Notes: generated from the letters alone by a model not told the origin. 64,000 nt of DNA from Prochlorococcus sp. AG-363-O16 (GCA_003280095.1 QCGA01000001.1:1-64000); one strand, 5' to 3'; shown: positions 1 through 10,178, counted from the first letter of the stretch. Program-made: numbers and translations.

Positions 1-54
1 TAGGCAAGATAGACATATACATTGCTAGGCATAGCCTTGTCCCTAGCCAGTCCA

Positions 55-822
55 ATGGTAGAGATGAGAGATCTCACAATGAGGTGGGACAAAACATCAG
101 TACTTGAGAAAGTTAACTTGATTATGGAGCCTGGCGAGAGATTGGCGATTGTTGGGCCATCTGGGTCAGGGAAATCAACTGTACTAAGACTGCTTGCTGG
201 GTTACTTTTACCTAGCGAAGGTGATCTTTTCCTTTGTGGCAAGCATCAAGAGTTCCTTCGACCTGACCAAAATAACCCTCCTGATGTTCGCCTTGTTTTT
301 CAAAACCCAGCTCTTCTTGCCTCATTAACTGTTGAAGAGAATGTAGGCTTTCTTCTTATGAGAAAGGGAGTTCTTAAAGAATTGGAAATCCGCGAAAAAG
401 TTAAATCTTGTCTTGCATCTGTTGGTTTATTTGACGTTGCGAATAAATTCCCTGGACAATTAAGTGGTGGCATGCAAAAAAGAGTTAGTTTTGCAAGGGC
501 ATTAATTGATGATCCAGAGACGAATCAACATTCTATGCCTTTACTTCTCTATGACGAACCAACAGCAGGCCTAGATCCTGTAGCTTGCACTAGAATTGAA
601 GATCTAATAATTAAAACTACAACTGTTGCAAAAGGGTGTTCAATTGTTGTTAGTCACGTAAACAGTACTATTGAGCGGGTAGCTGACCGAGTCCTTATGC
701 TTTATGGAGGAAGTTTTCAATGGGATGGTTCTATTGAAGAATTCAACCAAACTGATAATCCCTATGTAGAACAATTCCGTTCAGGAAGTCTGCATGGGCC
801 AATGCAACCAACGGAACACTAA
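55..822 (+). CDS. ABC transporter ATP-binding protein, MlaF-like (lipid trafficking)
   Basis: ATPase subunit of an Mla-type ABC importer that would power lipid movement between outer and inner membranes. Counting from ATG 55 the protein is 255 aa. Walker A GPSGSGKST lies at residues 34-42, a Q-loop in VFQNPALL, the signature LSGGMQKR at 136-143, Walker B LLLYDEP at 163-169 and the H-loop His near 201. The frame stays open to a TTG at 22, but ATG 55 better fits the family's N-terminus. Only 5 nt separate it from the MCE gene downstream, so the two form an operon. The permease (MlaE type) is not in view and may lie just upstream of the window. The ATPase assignment is firm; the Mla role rests on the MCE partner. 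Confidence 0.9.
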   Translation: MVEMRDLTMRWDKTSVLEKVNLIMEPGERLAIVGPSGSGKSTVLRLLAGLLLPSEGDLFLCGKHQEFLRPDQNNPPDVRLVFQNPALLASLTVEENVGFLLMRKGVLKELEIREKVKSCLASVGLFDVANKFPGQLSGGMQKRVSFARALIDDPETNQHSMPLLLYDEPTAGLDPVACTRIEDLIIKTTTVAKGCSIVVSHVNSTIERVADRVLMLYGGSFQWDGSIEEFNQTDNPYVEQFRSGSLHGPMQPTEH

Positions 823-827
823 TTCTC

Positions 828-1688
828 ATGCGCCGTAGTATCAGAGATGCACTTGTTGGCTTTTCTATCGTAGGTGCAATTAGTGTCTTTAGTGGGGCAT
901 CACTGTGGATCCGAGGTATACAGATTGGTTCAAAGGCTTGGACAATTAATGCAAGTTTCTCTGACGCAACTGGCCTAGCAGAAAGATCACCAGTTACTTA
1001 CAGAGGTATTCTTGTGGGTTCAGTCGGAAAAATACAAGTAACCCCCTCAGAAGTAAAAGCAATTCTTGAAATAAATAAAGCTGATCTCCGGCTACCAAAA
1101 CCTGTATTTGCAAAGGTTGTAAGAGGGTCTTTACTTGGTGGTGACGTTCAAGTTTCCCTGGTTGCAAGCAACAACCCACTCCCAGAAGAGACACCCTTCC
1201 CAAACACCGAAGAATGTTTGAGTACCATAATCCTTTGTGATGGAGACACTATTAGTGGGGACCCTTTAAGAAGCATCTCCAGCCTTGCAGAAAAAATAGA
1301 GCAACTCTTTGATCAAGTCGAACAAGAAAAAGTCCTTGAGAGTTTGGTCTCATCAACTGAGCAATTTGACCGTACCCAAAAAAATCTTGACGAATTAATC
1401 ATTAAAATGAAATCAGAACTAGATCGTGCAGAGCCAATAATTAGTAATCTCACCAATGCGACCAGTCACATAAGCAATGTTGTTGAAAATATCAACAATC
1501 CGAAAACACTTGAAGACCTAAAACAGACGGTTAGCTCGACAAGATCCCTAACTGCGAAAATTGATTCGATGGGAGGGGATATAGCAGAGTTAATGTCTGA
1601 CGAAGAATTAAAATCTGCACTTCGGAATGTAACGATTGGCCTAGGTAAATTCTTTCAAGAGATCTATCCAGTCAATACATATGAATAA
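828..1688 (+). CDS. MCE-domain protein, MlaD family (periplasmic lipid-binding subunit)
   Basis: Substrate-binding partner of the preceding ATPase in an Mla/TGD-type lipid transporter. One N-terminal membrane anchor (about residues 8-27) is followed by an MCE domain (about 38-115) with the typical ATGL...V.YRGI.VG pattern. The C-terminal half (about 150-286) is polar and predicted helical, as in MlaD/TGD2 proteins that form a helical needle or plug. At 286 aa it is within the usual cyanobacterial size range. It is tightly coupled to the upstream ATPase gene and convergent with chlD, 21 nt apart. The lipid transported cannot be read from the sequence. Confidence 0.88.
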   Translation: MRRSIRDALVGFSIVGAISVFSGASLWIRGIQIGSKAWTINASFSDATGLAERSPVTYRGILVGSVGKIQVTPSEVKAILEINKADLRLPKPVFAKVVRGSLLGGDVQVSLVASNNPLPEETPFPNTEECLSTIILCDGDTISGDPLRSISSLAEKIEQLFDQVEQEKVLESLVSSTEQFDRTQKNLDELIIKMKSELDRAEPIISNLTNATSHISNVVENINNPKTLEDLKQTVSSTRSLTAKIDSMGGDIAELMSDEELKSALRNVTIGLGKFFQEIYPVNTYE

Positions 1689-1709
1689 GACTACTTTTCA
1701 AAGAGTTAG

Positions 1710-3845
1710 TCAATTCACACTGCTGATTGCATCCATGGCTATTGCAGCAATCGCTTGATCACTAGCTTTTGGAAGTTGTACATACTTCCCACCAGCAGCT
1801 TCAGCCAAATCTTTTCCCATACCACTCCTTATGAATTTCCGTTCGGTATCTATAACCAGCAACTTAATTCCGATACTTCGATAGCGACTTGCCACCTCTA
1901 AGACTTCTTCTTTGAGATCTTTTTGTTCCTCTCCATCCAGCTGAGGTTGCCCCAAAGATTTACCTAGAGGGACATTACCTCGACCATCAGTAATAGCAAC
2001 AACAACAACCTGCCCCAGATCACCGGTAGAAAGAGCATTCGCCCCAACTCTTGCAGCTTGAGTTAAACCATGGGCCAATGGCGAGCCACCTCCACATGGC
2101 ATAACTTCTAACCTTCTCTTGGCGGCAGTAATAGATCTTGTAGGGGGCAGCAAAACCTCAGCCTGCTCACCACGGAATGGAATAAGAGCGACCTCATCTC
2201 TGTTCTCATAAGCCTCGGTGAGGAGACGAATTACAGCACCCTTTGCACCTTGCATACGATTAAGCGCCATTGAGCCACTTGCATCAACAAGAAAAATTAC
2301 CAAGGAACCTGCCTTTCTTTGTAACAACTTTGCACGCAGATCTCCTTCCTCAACAATGACTCTTCTTTCAGGCTGCCTAGCTCTCCTGGCCTTCTGATAA
2401 GGAGCCGCAGCACGTAACGTTGCATCTACAGCAATTCTCCGAACTGGCCCCCTAGGAAGTATTGGCTTGACATAACGACCTCTAGTATCACTTAAAACAA
2501 TTGAGCGACTGCCACTATTACCGCTTTTAGCCTTTGTAGAAGAAAATAGTAAAAGATCTGAATCAATACAAACAGCTTCCGGATCAAGCATAAATTCCTC
2601 TGGGATAGGAGGTGATGATTGATCCTCTTCGGTATCTTCATCTTCTTCCTCTGAAGAGTCTTCTTCTGATTGATCCGGAGGCGGAGGCTCCTGTTGTTCC
2701 TGCGGTGGTGGTGGTTCCATTTGTTCTTCCTGAGGTGGCAATTGCAATGCTCGCGGCGCAATAACCAAACGAACAGCAACCTGGAGATCATCGGCCTCAA
2801 CTTTGTCCCTACCAGACAAAGCAGCATGGGCCTTCGCCACTTTCACCGCATACAGCTCTGAACGATGTCCTTCGACGGAACCCCTGATTGCTTCAGCAAC
2901 TAAATACTCGATTTGAACTTGACTTATTTGAACATCTTTGAGCCACTGCCTTGCTAACAAGAGTTGAGTAGCCAAGGCTTCTGTTTCATCTGCCCATTTG
3001 GCAGAAAAACTAATACTGCACTGACCATGTGACAAAACTGACTGCGTGATTTCAACACGTTGTTCATTAGTTATCAATTGATCGGCAGAGAGAACAATTG
3101 CAAAACGATCAAGCAGATGATCACGCAAAGCTCCTTCCTCAGGGTTATAAGTCGCAAGAAGCAAAGGCCGACATGGATGACTCAAACTCAATCCTTCTCT
3201 TTCAACTTGGTTTTCTCCTGCGCCTACAGCTGCCAACAAAAGGTTGACAATGCCATCGTCCAAAAGATTCAACTCATCCACATAAAGTACCCCCCGATGA
3301 GCTTCTGCTAACAAACCTGGCTGAAAAACTGCTGCCCCAGTTGCCAAAGAAGATGCAACATCTACAGCACCTATTAACCGGTCTTCAGTAACGCCAATAG
3401 GGACCTGCACAAAAGGCGCAGGGATTACTTTCTTTGGGAGTGACTGTTCTAAATCTCCTGGTTGAACTGATCCCAGCTTGTCAGCAAAATATTGCTTAGT
3501 TCCCTCATCCCACTCTTCTGGAAACTTTGGGTCAAGATTGCGACCAAGTGGGCGAGGGTTAGAAGTATTAAGCTGAGCTGCTCCATGTTCTTCAAACTCC
3601 AATACTTCAATTGGAGGCAACAATGCATGCAGACCTCTTGCTAAAACTGACTTTCCAGTACCCCTCCCACCAGCAATAATCACGCCACCAAGCCCAGGGT
3701 CTACTGCCGCAAGTAACAAGGCCAACTTCAAGGTCCCATGACCAGTAATTGCAGCAAGGGGAAAAGCAGTATTAGGCATTTCTTTGAAGCTTCTCTCGCC
3801 AGAACTTGGAGTATTCAGATTTGCGATCGATCCTCGTTCGGCCAT
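1710..3845 (-). CDS. chlD: Magnesium-protoporphyrin chelatase subunit D
   Basis: ChlD forms the AAA+ motor of magnesium chelatase with ChlI, inserting Mg2+ into protoporphyrin IX on ChlH at the start of chlorophyll synthesis. From ATG 3845 it is about 711 aa, normal for ChlD; a TTG at 3857 is the only longer option. The N-terminal AAA+ domain still has an intact Walker A (GGRGTGKS, about residues 59-66) and a Walker B-like [13 protein letters not shown] Pro/Glu/Asp-rich linker (roughly 375-420) joins it to a C-terminal von Willebrand A domain with a MIDAS motif DASGSM (about 517-522). This AAA+/acidic linker/vWA order is diagnostic of ChlD. It stands alone here, with no chlI or chlH nearby. 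Confidence 0.97.
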   Translation of the reverse strand: MAERGSIANLNTPSSGERSFKEMPNTAFPLAAITGHGTLKLALLLAAVDPGLGGVIIAGGRGTGKSVLARGLHALLPPIEVLEFEEHGAAQLNTSNPRPLGRNLDPKFPEEWDEGTKQYFADKLGSVQPGDLEQSLPKKVIPAPFVQVPIGVTEDRLIGAVDVASSLATGAAVFQPGLLAEAHRGVLYVDELNLLDDGIVNLLLAAVGAGENQVEREGLSLSHPCRPLLLATYNPEEGALRDHLLDRFAIVLSADQLITNEQRVEITQSVLSHGQCSISFSAKWADETEALATQLLLARQWLKDVQISQVQIEYLVAEAIRGSVEGHRSELYAVKVAKAHAALSGRDKVEADDLQVAVRLVIAPRALQLPPQEEQMEPPPPQEQQEPPPPDQSEEDSSEEEDEDTEEDQSSPPIPEEFMLDPEAVCIDSDLLLFSSTKAKSGNSGSRSIVLSDTRGRYVKPILPRGPVRRIAVDATLRAAAPYQKARRARQPERRVIVEEGDLRAKLLQRKAGSLVIFLVDASGSMALNRMQGAKGAVIRLLTEAYENRDEVALIPFRGEQAEVLLPPTRSITAAKRRLEVMPCGGGSPLAHGLTQAARVGANALSTGDLGQVVVVAITDGRGNVPLGKSLGQPQLDGEEQKDLKEEVLEVASRYRSIGIKLLVIDTERKFIRSGMGKDLAEAAGGKYVQLPKASDQAIAAIAMDAISSVN

Positions 3846-3936
3846 TGATTCACCCAAATCCGATTACTTTTGAACCAGCAATTTCGCTAGTCAGCCCATA
3901 ACCTACTCAGACCTGCCATCCCCAAGCACACTTGCA

Positions 3937-4482
3937 GTGGCATTAGGGGCAAACCTCCCTAGTAAAGCTGGGCCTCCCTGCTCAACAATTAAGGCTATTC
4001 GTCCCTTATTAAAAAAAATCATTCAAGACTGGATCAACTCATCTACTAATAACAAAACAAGTCGTGACAAATCTTCTGAAAACTTGCATTGGAGGTGGTC
4101 CCCTTTATTCAAGACCAAACCCCTTGGGGGGCCAAAAGATCAATCTGAATATATCAATGCAGTTGTAGTGATCAATGGACCTAAACTTGCAGGGATAAAA
4201 CCCTCAGAGCAAAGAGCTGAAGAGTTGCTAGATGCATTCTTATGTTTGGAGAAAGAATTTGGGAGAGACCGCCAGTCAATATCTCAGATCACTTGGGGGC
4301 CAAGAACCTTAGATATTGACTTACTAGCCTGGGGAGATCTCCAAATGAAAACCAATAATCTAACTTTGCCTCACCCACGATTCTTTGAAAGAAGTTTCGT
4401 AATAGTGCCACTTGCTGCCGCATTAACTATTGGGGAGAAAGTACCTACAAGACTCCCTTCACAAAGTGGGTGGCCTGAATAA
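3937..4482 (+). CDS. folK: 2-amino-4-hydroxy-6-hydroxymethyldihydropteridine pyrophosphokinase
   Basis: HPPK transfers pyrophosphate from ATP to 6-hydroxymethyl-7,8-dihydropterin in folate synthesis. The N-terminus VALGANLPSKAG and the signature GPRTLDIDLLAWGD followed by LPHPR are characteristic. The GTG at 3937 gives 181 aa. Upstream in-frame codons hold no ATG, GTG or TTG before a stop at 3871, so GTG is the best start, although it sits right at the conserved strand and a rare CTG at 3913 is possible. It is divergent from chlD with about 90 nt between them. Confidence 0.92.
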   Translation: MALGANLPSKAGPPCSTIKAIRPLLKKIIQDWINSSTNNKTSRDKSSENLHWRWSPLFKTKPLGGPKDQSEYINAVVVINGPKLAGIKPSEQRAEELLDAFLCLEKEFGRDRQSISQITWGPRTLDIDLLAWGDLQMKTNNLTLPHPRFFERSFVIVPLAAALTIGEKVPTRLPSQSGWPE

Positions 4483-4543
4483 AGGTAACCCACCAAAATA
4501 CAAATCATTATCAATCACCTAGAGATTTTTCCTCAAACAGCTC

Positions 4544-5104
4544 ATGCCCCCTCTATCACCTGAAGAACCTTCTTTAGTACTACAAACGGAAGCTTCACTA
4601 CAATCAAAAAAAATTCGTTTCGAAGTTAATAAGTTTGAATTACCCATTGGTATACAAGCAACATTTGGAATGATTCGCCATCCTGGTGCTTCTTTAGCTG
4701 TTCCAATTACGACAACTGGAGAAGTAGTAATACTCCGTCAATATAGATTTGCTGTAGCTCGTCGCATTCTTGAGTTTCCAGCTGGAACACTCGAGAACGG
4801 AGAAGACGCTCTTAATTCAATGAAAAGAGAATTAGCAGAAGAGTCTGGATACAAGGCATCTACTTGGAATCATCTTGGGCAAATGTTGCCATGTCCAGGC
4901 TATTCAGACGAAATCATTCACCTATTTCTTGCAAGAGACCTCGAAAAAATGCAAATATCTCCTCAGGGGGATGAAGACGAAGACATTGAGATTCTTCACA
5001 TGACTCCCATGGAATTAGATGGCTACATTTCAGGAGGAGACGAAGCACTCGACGGGAAAAGTATTACAGCATGGTATCGAGCCAAGCAATTTCTAAATCT
5101 TTAG
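4544..5104 (+). CDS. NUDIX hydrolase, ADP-ribose pyrophosphatase-like
   Basis: Probable nucleoside-diphosphate-sugar hydrolase that splits ADP-ribose or a similar compound. The full NUDIX box is present in the middle of the 186-aa protein: it starts at G in PAGTLENGE and ends in the RELAEESG core, matching Gx5Ex7REUxEExGU. The preceding QYRFAVARRILEFPAG segment is typical of the ADPRase subfamily. It follows folK by 61 nt on the same strand, so co-transcription is possible. Folate synthesis needs a NUDIX dihydroneopterin triphosphatase, but the sequence resembles ADPRases more, so I do not assign that role. Confidence 0.85.
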   Translation: MPPLSPEEPSLVLQTEASLQSKKIRFEVNKFELPIGIQATFGMIRHPGASLAVPITTTGEVVILRQYRFAVARRILEFPAGTLENGEDALNSMKRELAEESGYKASTWNHLGQMLPCPGYSDEIIHLFLARDLEKMQISPQGDEDEDIEILHMTPMELDGYISGGDEALDGKSITAWYRAKQFLNL

Positions 5105-5158
5105 CTCATAAGGACCAATCAACCTTCAGATCAATAATGGTTTTTTGGTTGATAGAAA

Positions 5159-6361
5159 TCAATTCTTCACAGTCATTAGATCCACCACTACTTTAATGAC
5201 AAATTCAACTTGGCTAGTACTTAATTCGGGAAATATTGGAAGGCTTAGCACTTGACTACATAGTTTTTCAGTAACAGGAAGACTTCCAGATGTATATCCC
5301 AATGATTTATATGCAGGTTGAAGATGTATAGGTATCGGATAATAGATAATGGTATTAATACCATTATCTAAAAGCTTTTCTTTTAATTGATCTCTGAATC
5401 GAGCATCAGGCAAGCCATAATTTGCACCTAAAGAGACCTGTTCTAATTTATCCGAAAAAGTCTCTTCCTCATTAGGGAAACTAGTTACACGAACTACAAA
5501 CTGATTCCAAGCATGGCCCGCATTGTCCTGAATTGGTTCAATTGGGAGATCAAGACCGGGTAAATCTTGAAGATTCTCTCTATATTTTTTTGCAATTGAT
5601 TGACGTTGCAATACCCAAGAAGAAAGATGCGGCAATTTTACATTTAATACCGCTGCTTGAAGAGCATCTAACCGACTATTATATCCTAGTTCAGTATGAA
5701 AATACCTCCGTGGCATCCCATGAACAGAAAGTTGCCTCATCTTTTTAGCTAAATCAGCATCTTTCGTTGTTACGGCTCCCCCATCTCCTGCAGCCCCAAG
5801 ATTCTTGGTTGGGAAAAAACTAAAACATCCCACATCTCCCCAGCTACCAACTGAACACCCATTCCAAAAGGCTCCACTTGCCTGAGCGCAGTCTTCAATA
5901 ACTCTTAAACCGTATTTATTAGCTATATCCATCAGATCAGTCATATCAATAGGACAACCAAAAAGATGTACAGGAAGAATCGCCTTTGTTGCAGGAGTAA
6001 TCGCCTTCTCTATCTGATGTAGATCCAAGAGATAAGTCTTTGGATCTACATCAACAAAAACGGGTGTTGCTCCAACTGCACTGATTGACTCTGCCGTTGC
6101 AAAAAAGCTAAAGGAAGTCGTAATAACTTCGTCTCCTAAACCAATTGAAAGCCCCCTCAAGGCCAAAACCAGTGCATCAGTACCACTATTGCAGCCAACT
6201 GCATATGGAACCCCAACAGAATCGGCAAAATTTTTTTCAAAGGTATGATTCACCTCTCCACCAATGTATTGGCCACTCAAAAGCACTTTTGAAACTGCCT
6301 GGTCAAGTTCAGGGCCAAGCTTGGCAAGCTGTTTAGAAAGAGTGAAAGGAGGTACTTGCAT
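5159..6361 (-). CDS. DegT/DnrJ/EryC1-family PLP-dependent aminotransferase
   Basis: PLP-dependent sugar aminotransferase of the fold-type I class that makes amino-sugar nucleotides for surface polysaccharides. From ATG 6361 it is 400 aa; the alternative TTG at 6385 adds eight residues, and AAGG lies just upstream of the ATG. Visible motifs are the cofactor segment NSGTDAL, the VIEDCAQASGA block, and FPTKNLGAAGDGG, whose Lys is the expected Schiff-base residue. The C-terminus has the family's YYPIPIHLQPAY. No other sugar-nucleotide gene is adjacent, so the substrate is unknown. Confidence 0.9.
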   Translation of the reverse strand: MQVPPFTLSKQLAKLGPELDQAVSKVLLSGQYIGGEVNHTFEKNFADSVGVPYAVGCNSGTDALVLALRGLSIGLGDEVITTSFSFFATAESISAVGATPVFVDVDPKTYLLDLHQIEKAITPATKAILPVHLFGCPIDMTDLMDIANKYGLRVIEDCAQASGAFWNGCSVGSWGDVGCFSFFPTKNLGAAGDGGAVTTKDADLAKKMRQLSVHGMPRRYFHTELGYNSRLDALQAAVLNVKLPHLSSWVLQRQSIAKKYRENLQDLPGLDLPIEPIQDNAGHAWNQFVVRVTSFPNEEETFSDKLEQVSLGANYGLPDARFRDQLKEKLLDNGINTIIYYPIPIHLQPAYKSLGYTSGSLPVTEKLCSQVLSLPIFPELSTSQVEFVIKVVVDLMTVKN

Positions 6362-6412
6362 GAAAATAACCTTATGCCTAGTCAAATAGAGATGTACTTT
6401 TAATGAACCAAA

Positions 6413-7027
6413 TCAGACAAACCAAGGTGGCTCCTGACCAGGATGCCATTTAATGTTGCACCCTATAGAGGGTTTTTGGTCAGTACAGACATTTTTCCCA
6501 CTCAAGAGAGCATCTATGGCAAGACGAAGATCTTTTCCGTTTACTTGAAAATTATTCCCTGGCCGACTGCTATCCAACTGTCCACGATATTGAAGCGTTT
6601 GATGCTCGCCATCAAGAGAATCAAATAAAAAGAAATCTGGTGTACAAGCAGCTTTGAGAGCCTTTGCAAGAGACTGATTAGCATCCAGAAGATATGGGAA
6701 CCCCCATCTTCTCTTGTTGGCCTGAGCCGCAAGTTGAACAGGACCATCTTGAGGATGAGTAATCAAACTGTTACTTGCTACTGCAAGGAAAACGATTCGA
6801 TTTCCATAATTCTCATAAATCCTCGTTAATTCTTCCTCAACATGCTTAACAAATGGACAATGTGCACAAAGGACCATAAACAACAGAGGCCTCTTCGTAA
6901 AAGTAAGGCTATTTACAGTTTTTAGGTTTTGATAGGGTTCTTTCAAATTTGTTCCCGGCACCAATGGGAGATCAAAAAATGGCACAGAAGTACCGAGTGG
7001 CAGCATGTTTGATGGTGTGAGAGACAT
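6413..7027 (-). CDS. Thioredoxin-fold protein, AhpC/TSA or redoxin-like
   Basis: Cytosolic thiol-redox protein of the thioredoxin superfamily, 204 aa, with no signal peptide. The active-site region reads LCAHCPFVKHVEEEL, giving a CxxC (CAHC) followed by PF. The cis-Pro region and the C-terminal motif GCNIKWHPGQEPPW are typical of a conserved cyanobacterial and proteobacterial thioredoxin-family protein. It is upstream of the DegT aminotransferase gene in the same direction, 50 nt away. Peroxidase or reductase activity cannot be distinguished from sequence. Confidence 0.82.
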   Translation of the reverse strand: MSLTPSNMLPLGTSVPFFDLPLVPGTNLKEPYQNLKTVNSLTFTKRPLLFMVLCAHCPFVKHVEEELTRIYENYGNRIVFLAVASNSLITHPQDGPVQLAAQANKRRWGFPYLLDANQSLAKALKAACTPDFFLFDSLDGEHQTLQYRGQLDSSRPGNNFQVNGKDLRLAIDALLSGKNVCTDQKPSIGCNIKWHPGQEPPWFV

Positions 7028-7194
7028 TTTCAGACTTCGTCCAATTCATGATGCTTCAATTGCAGCATCATTACTATTGAATTACTTCTAGGAAAGATTC
7101 AATTCTTTTCTATTCCAAAATTCAAAGGGTCCCTCCAACGCCTACCTCGTAATAAGAGAGAATCCTTTAACTGTCCTCAAACAATTAACTTCAG

Positions 7195-7977
7195 ATGCTT
7201 CTAGATCTAAGCGGCAAAAAGATCCTTGTCACTGGAATTGCCAATAACCGTTCAATCGCTTGGGGTATAGCCCAGCAATTGAACGCGGCAGGGGCAGATA
7301 TTGGGGTCACCTACCTTCCTGACGAAAAAGGACGTTTTGAAACGAAAGTCCGAGAACTTACTGCCCCCCTTAATCCAAGTCTTTTTCTCCCTTTAAATGT
7401 TCAAGACACCTCCCAAATTGAAGTTGTTTTCCAAACCATCGAAGATCAATGGAAGCAATTAGATGGACTAGTACATTGTCTAGCCTTCGCAGGGAAGGAA
7501 GAGCTTATAGGCGATTACAGCGCAACAACTTCAGAGGGTTTCGCACGTGCTCTTGAAATTAGTGCATATTCCCTTGCCCCATTATGTCGTCACGCGAAGC
7601 CTCTCTTCAGTGAGGGTGCAGGAGTGATAACTCTGACGTACCTGGGTGCCGAAAGGGCCATACCTAATTACAACGTTATGGGAGTTGCAAAAGCAGCATT
7701 AGAAGCATCTGTTCGATATCTTTCAGCAGAATTAGGCCCAGAAAAACAGGTGCGAGTAAATGCCATTAGTGCAGGACCTATCCGAACACTTGCGAGTTCT
7801 GCAATTGGAGGCATTCTCGAAATGATCCACAACGTTGAAGAAAAAGCTCCATTAAGGAGAACTGTTACTCAGATGGAAGTCGGCAACACAGCTGCCTTCT
7901 TATTAAGTGATCTTGCCAGTGGCATATCCGGACAAACCATATATGTAGATGCTGGCTATTGCATTAACGGTATGTGA
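7195..7977 (+). CDS. fabI: Enoyl-[acyl-carrier-protein] reductase (NADH)
   Basis: FabI reduces trans-2-enoyl-ACP in the last step of each fatty acid elongation cycle. The 260-aa short-chain dehydrogenase shows the FabI-type cofactor motif GIANNRSIAWGIA near the N-terminus, the LTYLGAERAIPNYNVMGVAKAALE segment (Tyr and Lys spaced by six residues) and the substrate-loop sequence AISAGPIRTLASSAI. Length and motifs are standard for FabI. It is followed after 5 nt by hisB, so the two are probably co-transcribed. Confidence 0.97.
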   Translation: MLLDLSGKKILVTGIANNRSIAWGIAQQLNAAGADIGVTYLPDEKGRFETKVRELTAPLNPSLFLPLNVQDTSQIEVVFQTIEDQWKQLDGLVHCLAFAGKEELIGDYSATTSEGFARALEISAYSLAPLCRHAKPLFSEGAGVITLTYLGAERAIPNYNVMGVAKAALEASVRYLSAELGPEKQVRVNAISAGPIRTLASSAIGGILEMIHNVEEKAPLRRTVTQMEVGNTAAFLLSDLASGISGQTIYVDAGYCINGM

Positions 7978-7982
7978 TCTAA

Positions 7983-8633
7983 ATGGCACCATTAGCTCAA
8001 GGAACAAAAACTATGACTACTAAACGACATGGAGTAATTCACCGAGAGACAAGGGAAACCAAAGTTGATGTTCATTTGACTCTTGATGGGAAAGGGAAAT
8101 CCAGCGTTTCTACTGGAATTGCATTCCTTGACCACATGATCCATCAACTCTCCAGCCATGGATTGATGGATATCGAGATCACTGCAGAAGGTGATACTCA
8201 TATTGATGACCACCATACAAATGAGGATGTTGGTATAGCTCTAGGGCAAGCACTTTCCAAAGCCCTGGGAGACAGAAAAGGGATAAATCGCTTTGGTCAT
8301 TTCATCGCCCCACTTGACGAAGCACTAGTACAAGTCGCTCTAGATTGTTCAGGACGTCCACACGTAAGTTATGGATTAGAAATCCCCTCTCAAAAAATAG
8401 GAACCTATGACACTGAATTAGTGAAGGAATTTTTCATCGCTATTGCAAATAATAGTGGCCTCACTCTTCACATAAGACAGGTAGCTGGAGTGAATTCTCA
8501 TCACATTGTTGAAGCCTGCTTCAAAGCATTTTCTAGAGCATTAAGAATGGCTATAAGCATAGATCCACAAAGATCTGAAGACATTCCAAGCAGCAAAGGT
8601 GTTATCGAACAAGCAGGGCAAACAAGTAAATAA
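7983..8633 (+). CDS. hisB: Imidazoleglycerol-phosphate dehydratase
   Basis: HisB removes water from imidazole glycerol phosphate in histidine synthesis and binds two Mn2+ ions. The family repeats are clear: [13 protein letters not shown] and [13 protein letters not shown] in the first half, [16 protein letters not shown] in the second. The protein is 216 aa from ATG 7983; a second ATG at 8013 would give 206 aa and starts closer to the usual N-terminus. The gene begins 5 nt after fabI, an arrangement unrelated to histidine synthesis. Confidence 0.96.
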   Translation: MAPLAQGTKTMTTKRHGVIHRETRETKVDVHLTLDGKGKSSVSTGIAFLDHMIHQLSSHGLMDIEITAEGDTHIDDHHTNEDVGIALGQALSKALGDRKGINRFGHFIAPLDEALVQVALDCSGRPHVSYGLEIPSQKIGTYDTELVKEFFIAIANNSGLTLHIRQVAGVNSHHIVEACFKAFSRALRMAISIDPQRSEDIPSSKGVIEQAGQTSK

Positions 8634-8684
8634 CCTTAAAATATAAAACAAATTCTTCTTTTTTAAAAGACATCGAAAATCAAC

Positions 8685-10178
8685 GTGACTACACCATCTT
8701 TAAAAACTCTTTCAGTCAAAGGTAATAATCATTTTGACCAAGAAGACTGGTCAAGTTCTTACGCGAATGTTGATAAAGAGTTTGAATCAATAGAATTAAC
8801 CAAAATCAAAGGCGAGATACCCAAGGGACTTAGTGGAACCCTTTTTCGCAATGGTCCCGGCAGGATGGAACGCAATGGTCAGTGGATTCACCATCCATTT
8901 GATGGGGATGGAATGATTACTGCCATAAGTTTCTCAAATGGGGAAGTCTCCTTCAGCAATAAATTTGTAGAAACACAAGCTTGGAAAGAAGAAGAAAAGG
9001 CAGGCAAGTTTCTATATAGAGGAGTATTTGGGACTCAAAAACCTGGTGGAATTCTGGCCAATATCTTTAACACTCGTTTAAAGAATATTGCCAATACAAA
9101 TGTAATTAAACTAGGCGATGAACTCCTGGCTCTTTGGGAAGCAGCAAATCCATATGCTCTGGACCCATTAACTCTAGAGACCATTGGCATTTCCACTCTA
9201 AATGGACTGCTCAAGACAAGTGAATCCTTTAGCGCACACCCTCGCTTCGACCCAGGTCACCACACTTATCCAAAATTAGTAACATTTGGCGTAAAACCTG
9301 GTCCAATCAGCACCATCAGATTAATGGAATTTTCCACGGAAGGTGAGGATAAAGGGAAACTTATAAGTGAAAGAAATGATAAATTTAAGGGCTTTGCTTT
9401 TCTACATGATTTTGCAATTACACCCAATTGGGCTATTTTCTTACAAAATGCAATTTCATTCAATCCTATACCATTCCTCTTAGGGAGAAAAAGTGCAGCC
9501 CAATGCTTATCTACAGACACCAACAACACTTCTAAGTTTTGGTTGATCCCTCGCGAAAGTGGCAAGTTTGCAAAACAAAATCCGAGAATAATTGATGCCC
9601 AAGAAGGATTCGTTTTTCACCATCTTAATAGCTGGGAAGACAATGAAGATATAATTATCGAAAGTATCTATTATGATCACTTCCCCAGTATTGATAAAGA
9701 TGAGGATTTCCGTCAAATCAATTTTGATTTAATTCCAGAAGGTCGTCTAAAAAGATCCAGAATAAATCTCGCAGACAAGAGTAGTAAGACAGACTTAATA
9801 AGTGAGCAATGTTGTGAATTCGCCATGGTAAATCCAATGAAACAAGGACTTTCCGCTAGATTTTCTTGGATGGCAGTTGCAGAGAATAAACGAGGTAATG
9901 GACCTTTACAGGCCATAAAGAAACTTGATCTTTTAAACGGAAATTGTTGTTTCTGGAGTGCGGCACCAAGAGGCTTTGTAAGCGAACCAATGATGGTACC
10001 CGAGCCAAACTCTAATTTAGAGGATAAAGGATGGATCCTTGTTGTGATTTGGAATGGATTACGTCGTGGAAGTGATCTAGTCATTCTTAATGCAACCAAT
10101 TTGGAAGAGGTAGCGACTCTTGAACTACCTATTGGAATCCCACATGGACTACATGGAAGCTGGGTTAAAGGGACCTAA
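8685..10178 (+). CDS. Carotenoid oxygenase (RPE65/CCD family)
   Basis: Non-haem iron dioxygenase that cleaves carotenoids or apocarotenoids to aldehydes. The 497-aa seven-bladed propeller enzyme contains four candidate iron-binding His: in SAHPRFDP, in FLHDFAIT, in FHHLNSWED and in IPHGLHGSW close to the C-terminus. The N-terminal LSGTLFRNGPGRMERNGQ and HPFDGDGMI blocks are also family hallmarks. The start is GTG 8685. It follows hisB by 51 nt but has no metabolic link to it. Whether it acts on beta-apocarotenals, as the Synechocystis enzyme does, or on intact carotenoids is unknown. Confidence 0.93.
   Translation: MTTPSLKTLSVKGNNHFDQEDWSSSYANVDKEFESIELTKIKGEIPKGLSGTLFRNGPGRMERNGQWIHHPFDGDGMITAISFSNGEVSFSNKFVETQAWKEEEKAGKFLYRGVFGTQKPGGILANIFNTRLKNIANTNVIKLGDELLALWEAANPYALDPLTLETIGISTLNGLLKTSESFSAHPRFDPGHHTYPKLVTFGVKPGPISTIRLMEFSTEGEDKGKLISERNDKFKGFAFLHDFAITPNWAIFLQNAISFNPIPFLLGRKSAAQCLSTDTNNTSKFWLIPRESGKFAKQNPRIIDAQEGFVFHHLNSWEDNEDIIIESIYYDHFPSIDKDEDFRQINFDLIPEGRLKRSRINLADKSSKTDLISEQCCEFAMVNPMKQGLSARFSWMAVAENKRGNGPLQAIKKLDLLNGNCCFWSAAPRGFVSEPMMVPEPNSNLEDKGWILVVIWNGLRRGSDLVILNATNLEEVATLELPIGIPHGLHGSWVKGT

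Noticed and set aside
5118-5153. ATCAACC/GGTTGAT repeat between convergent genes
   Set aside because: The 22-base loop and the T run inside the loop do not make an intrinsic terminator.
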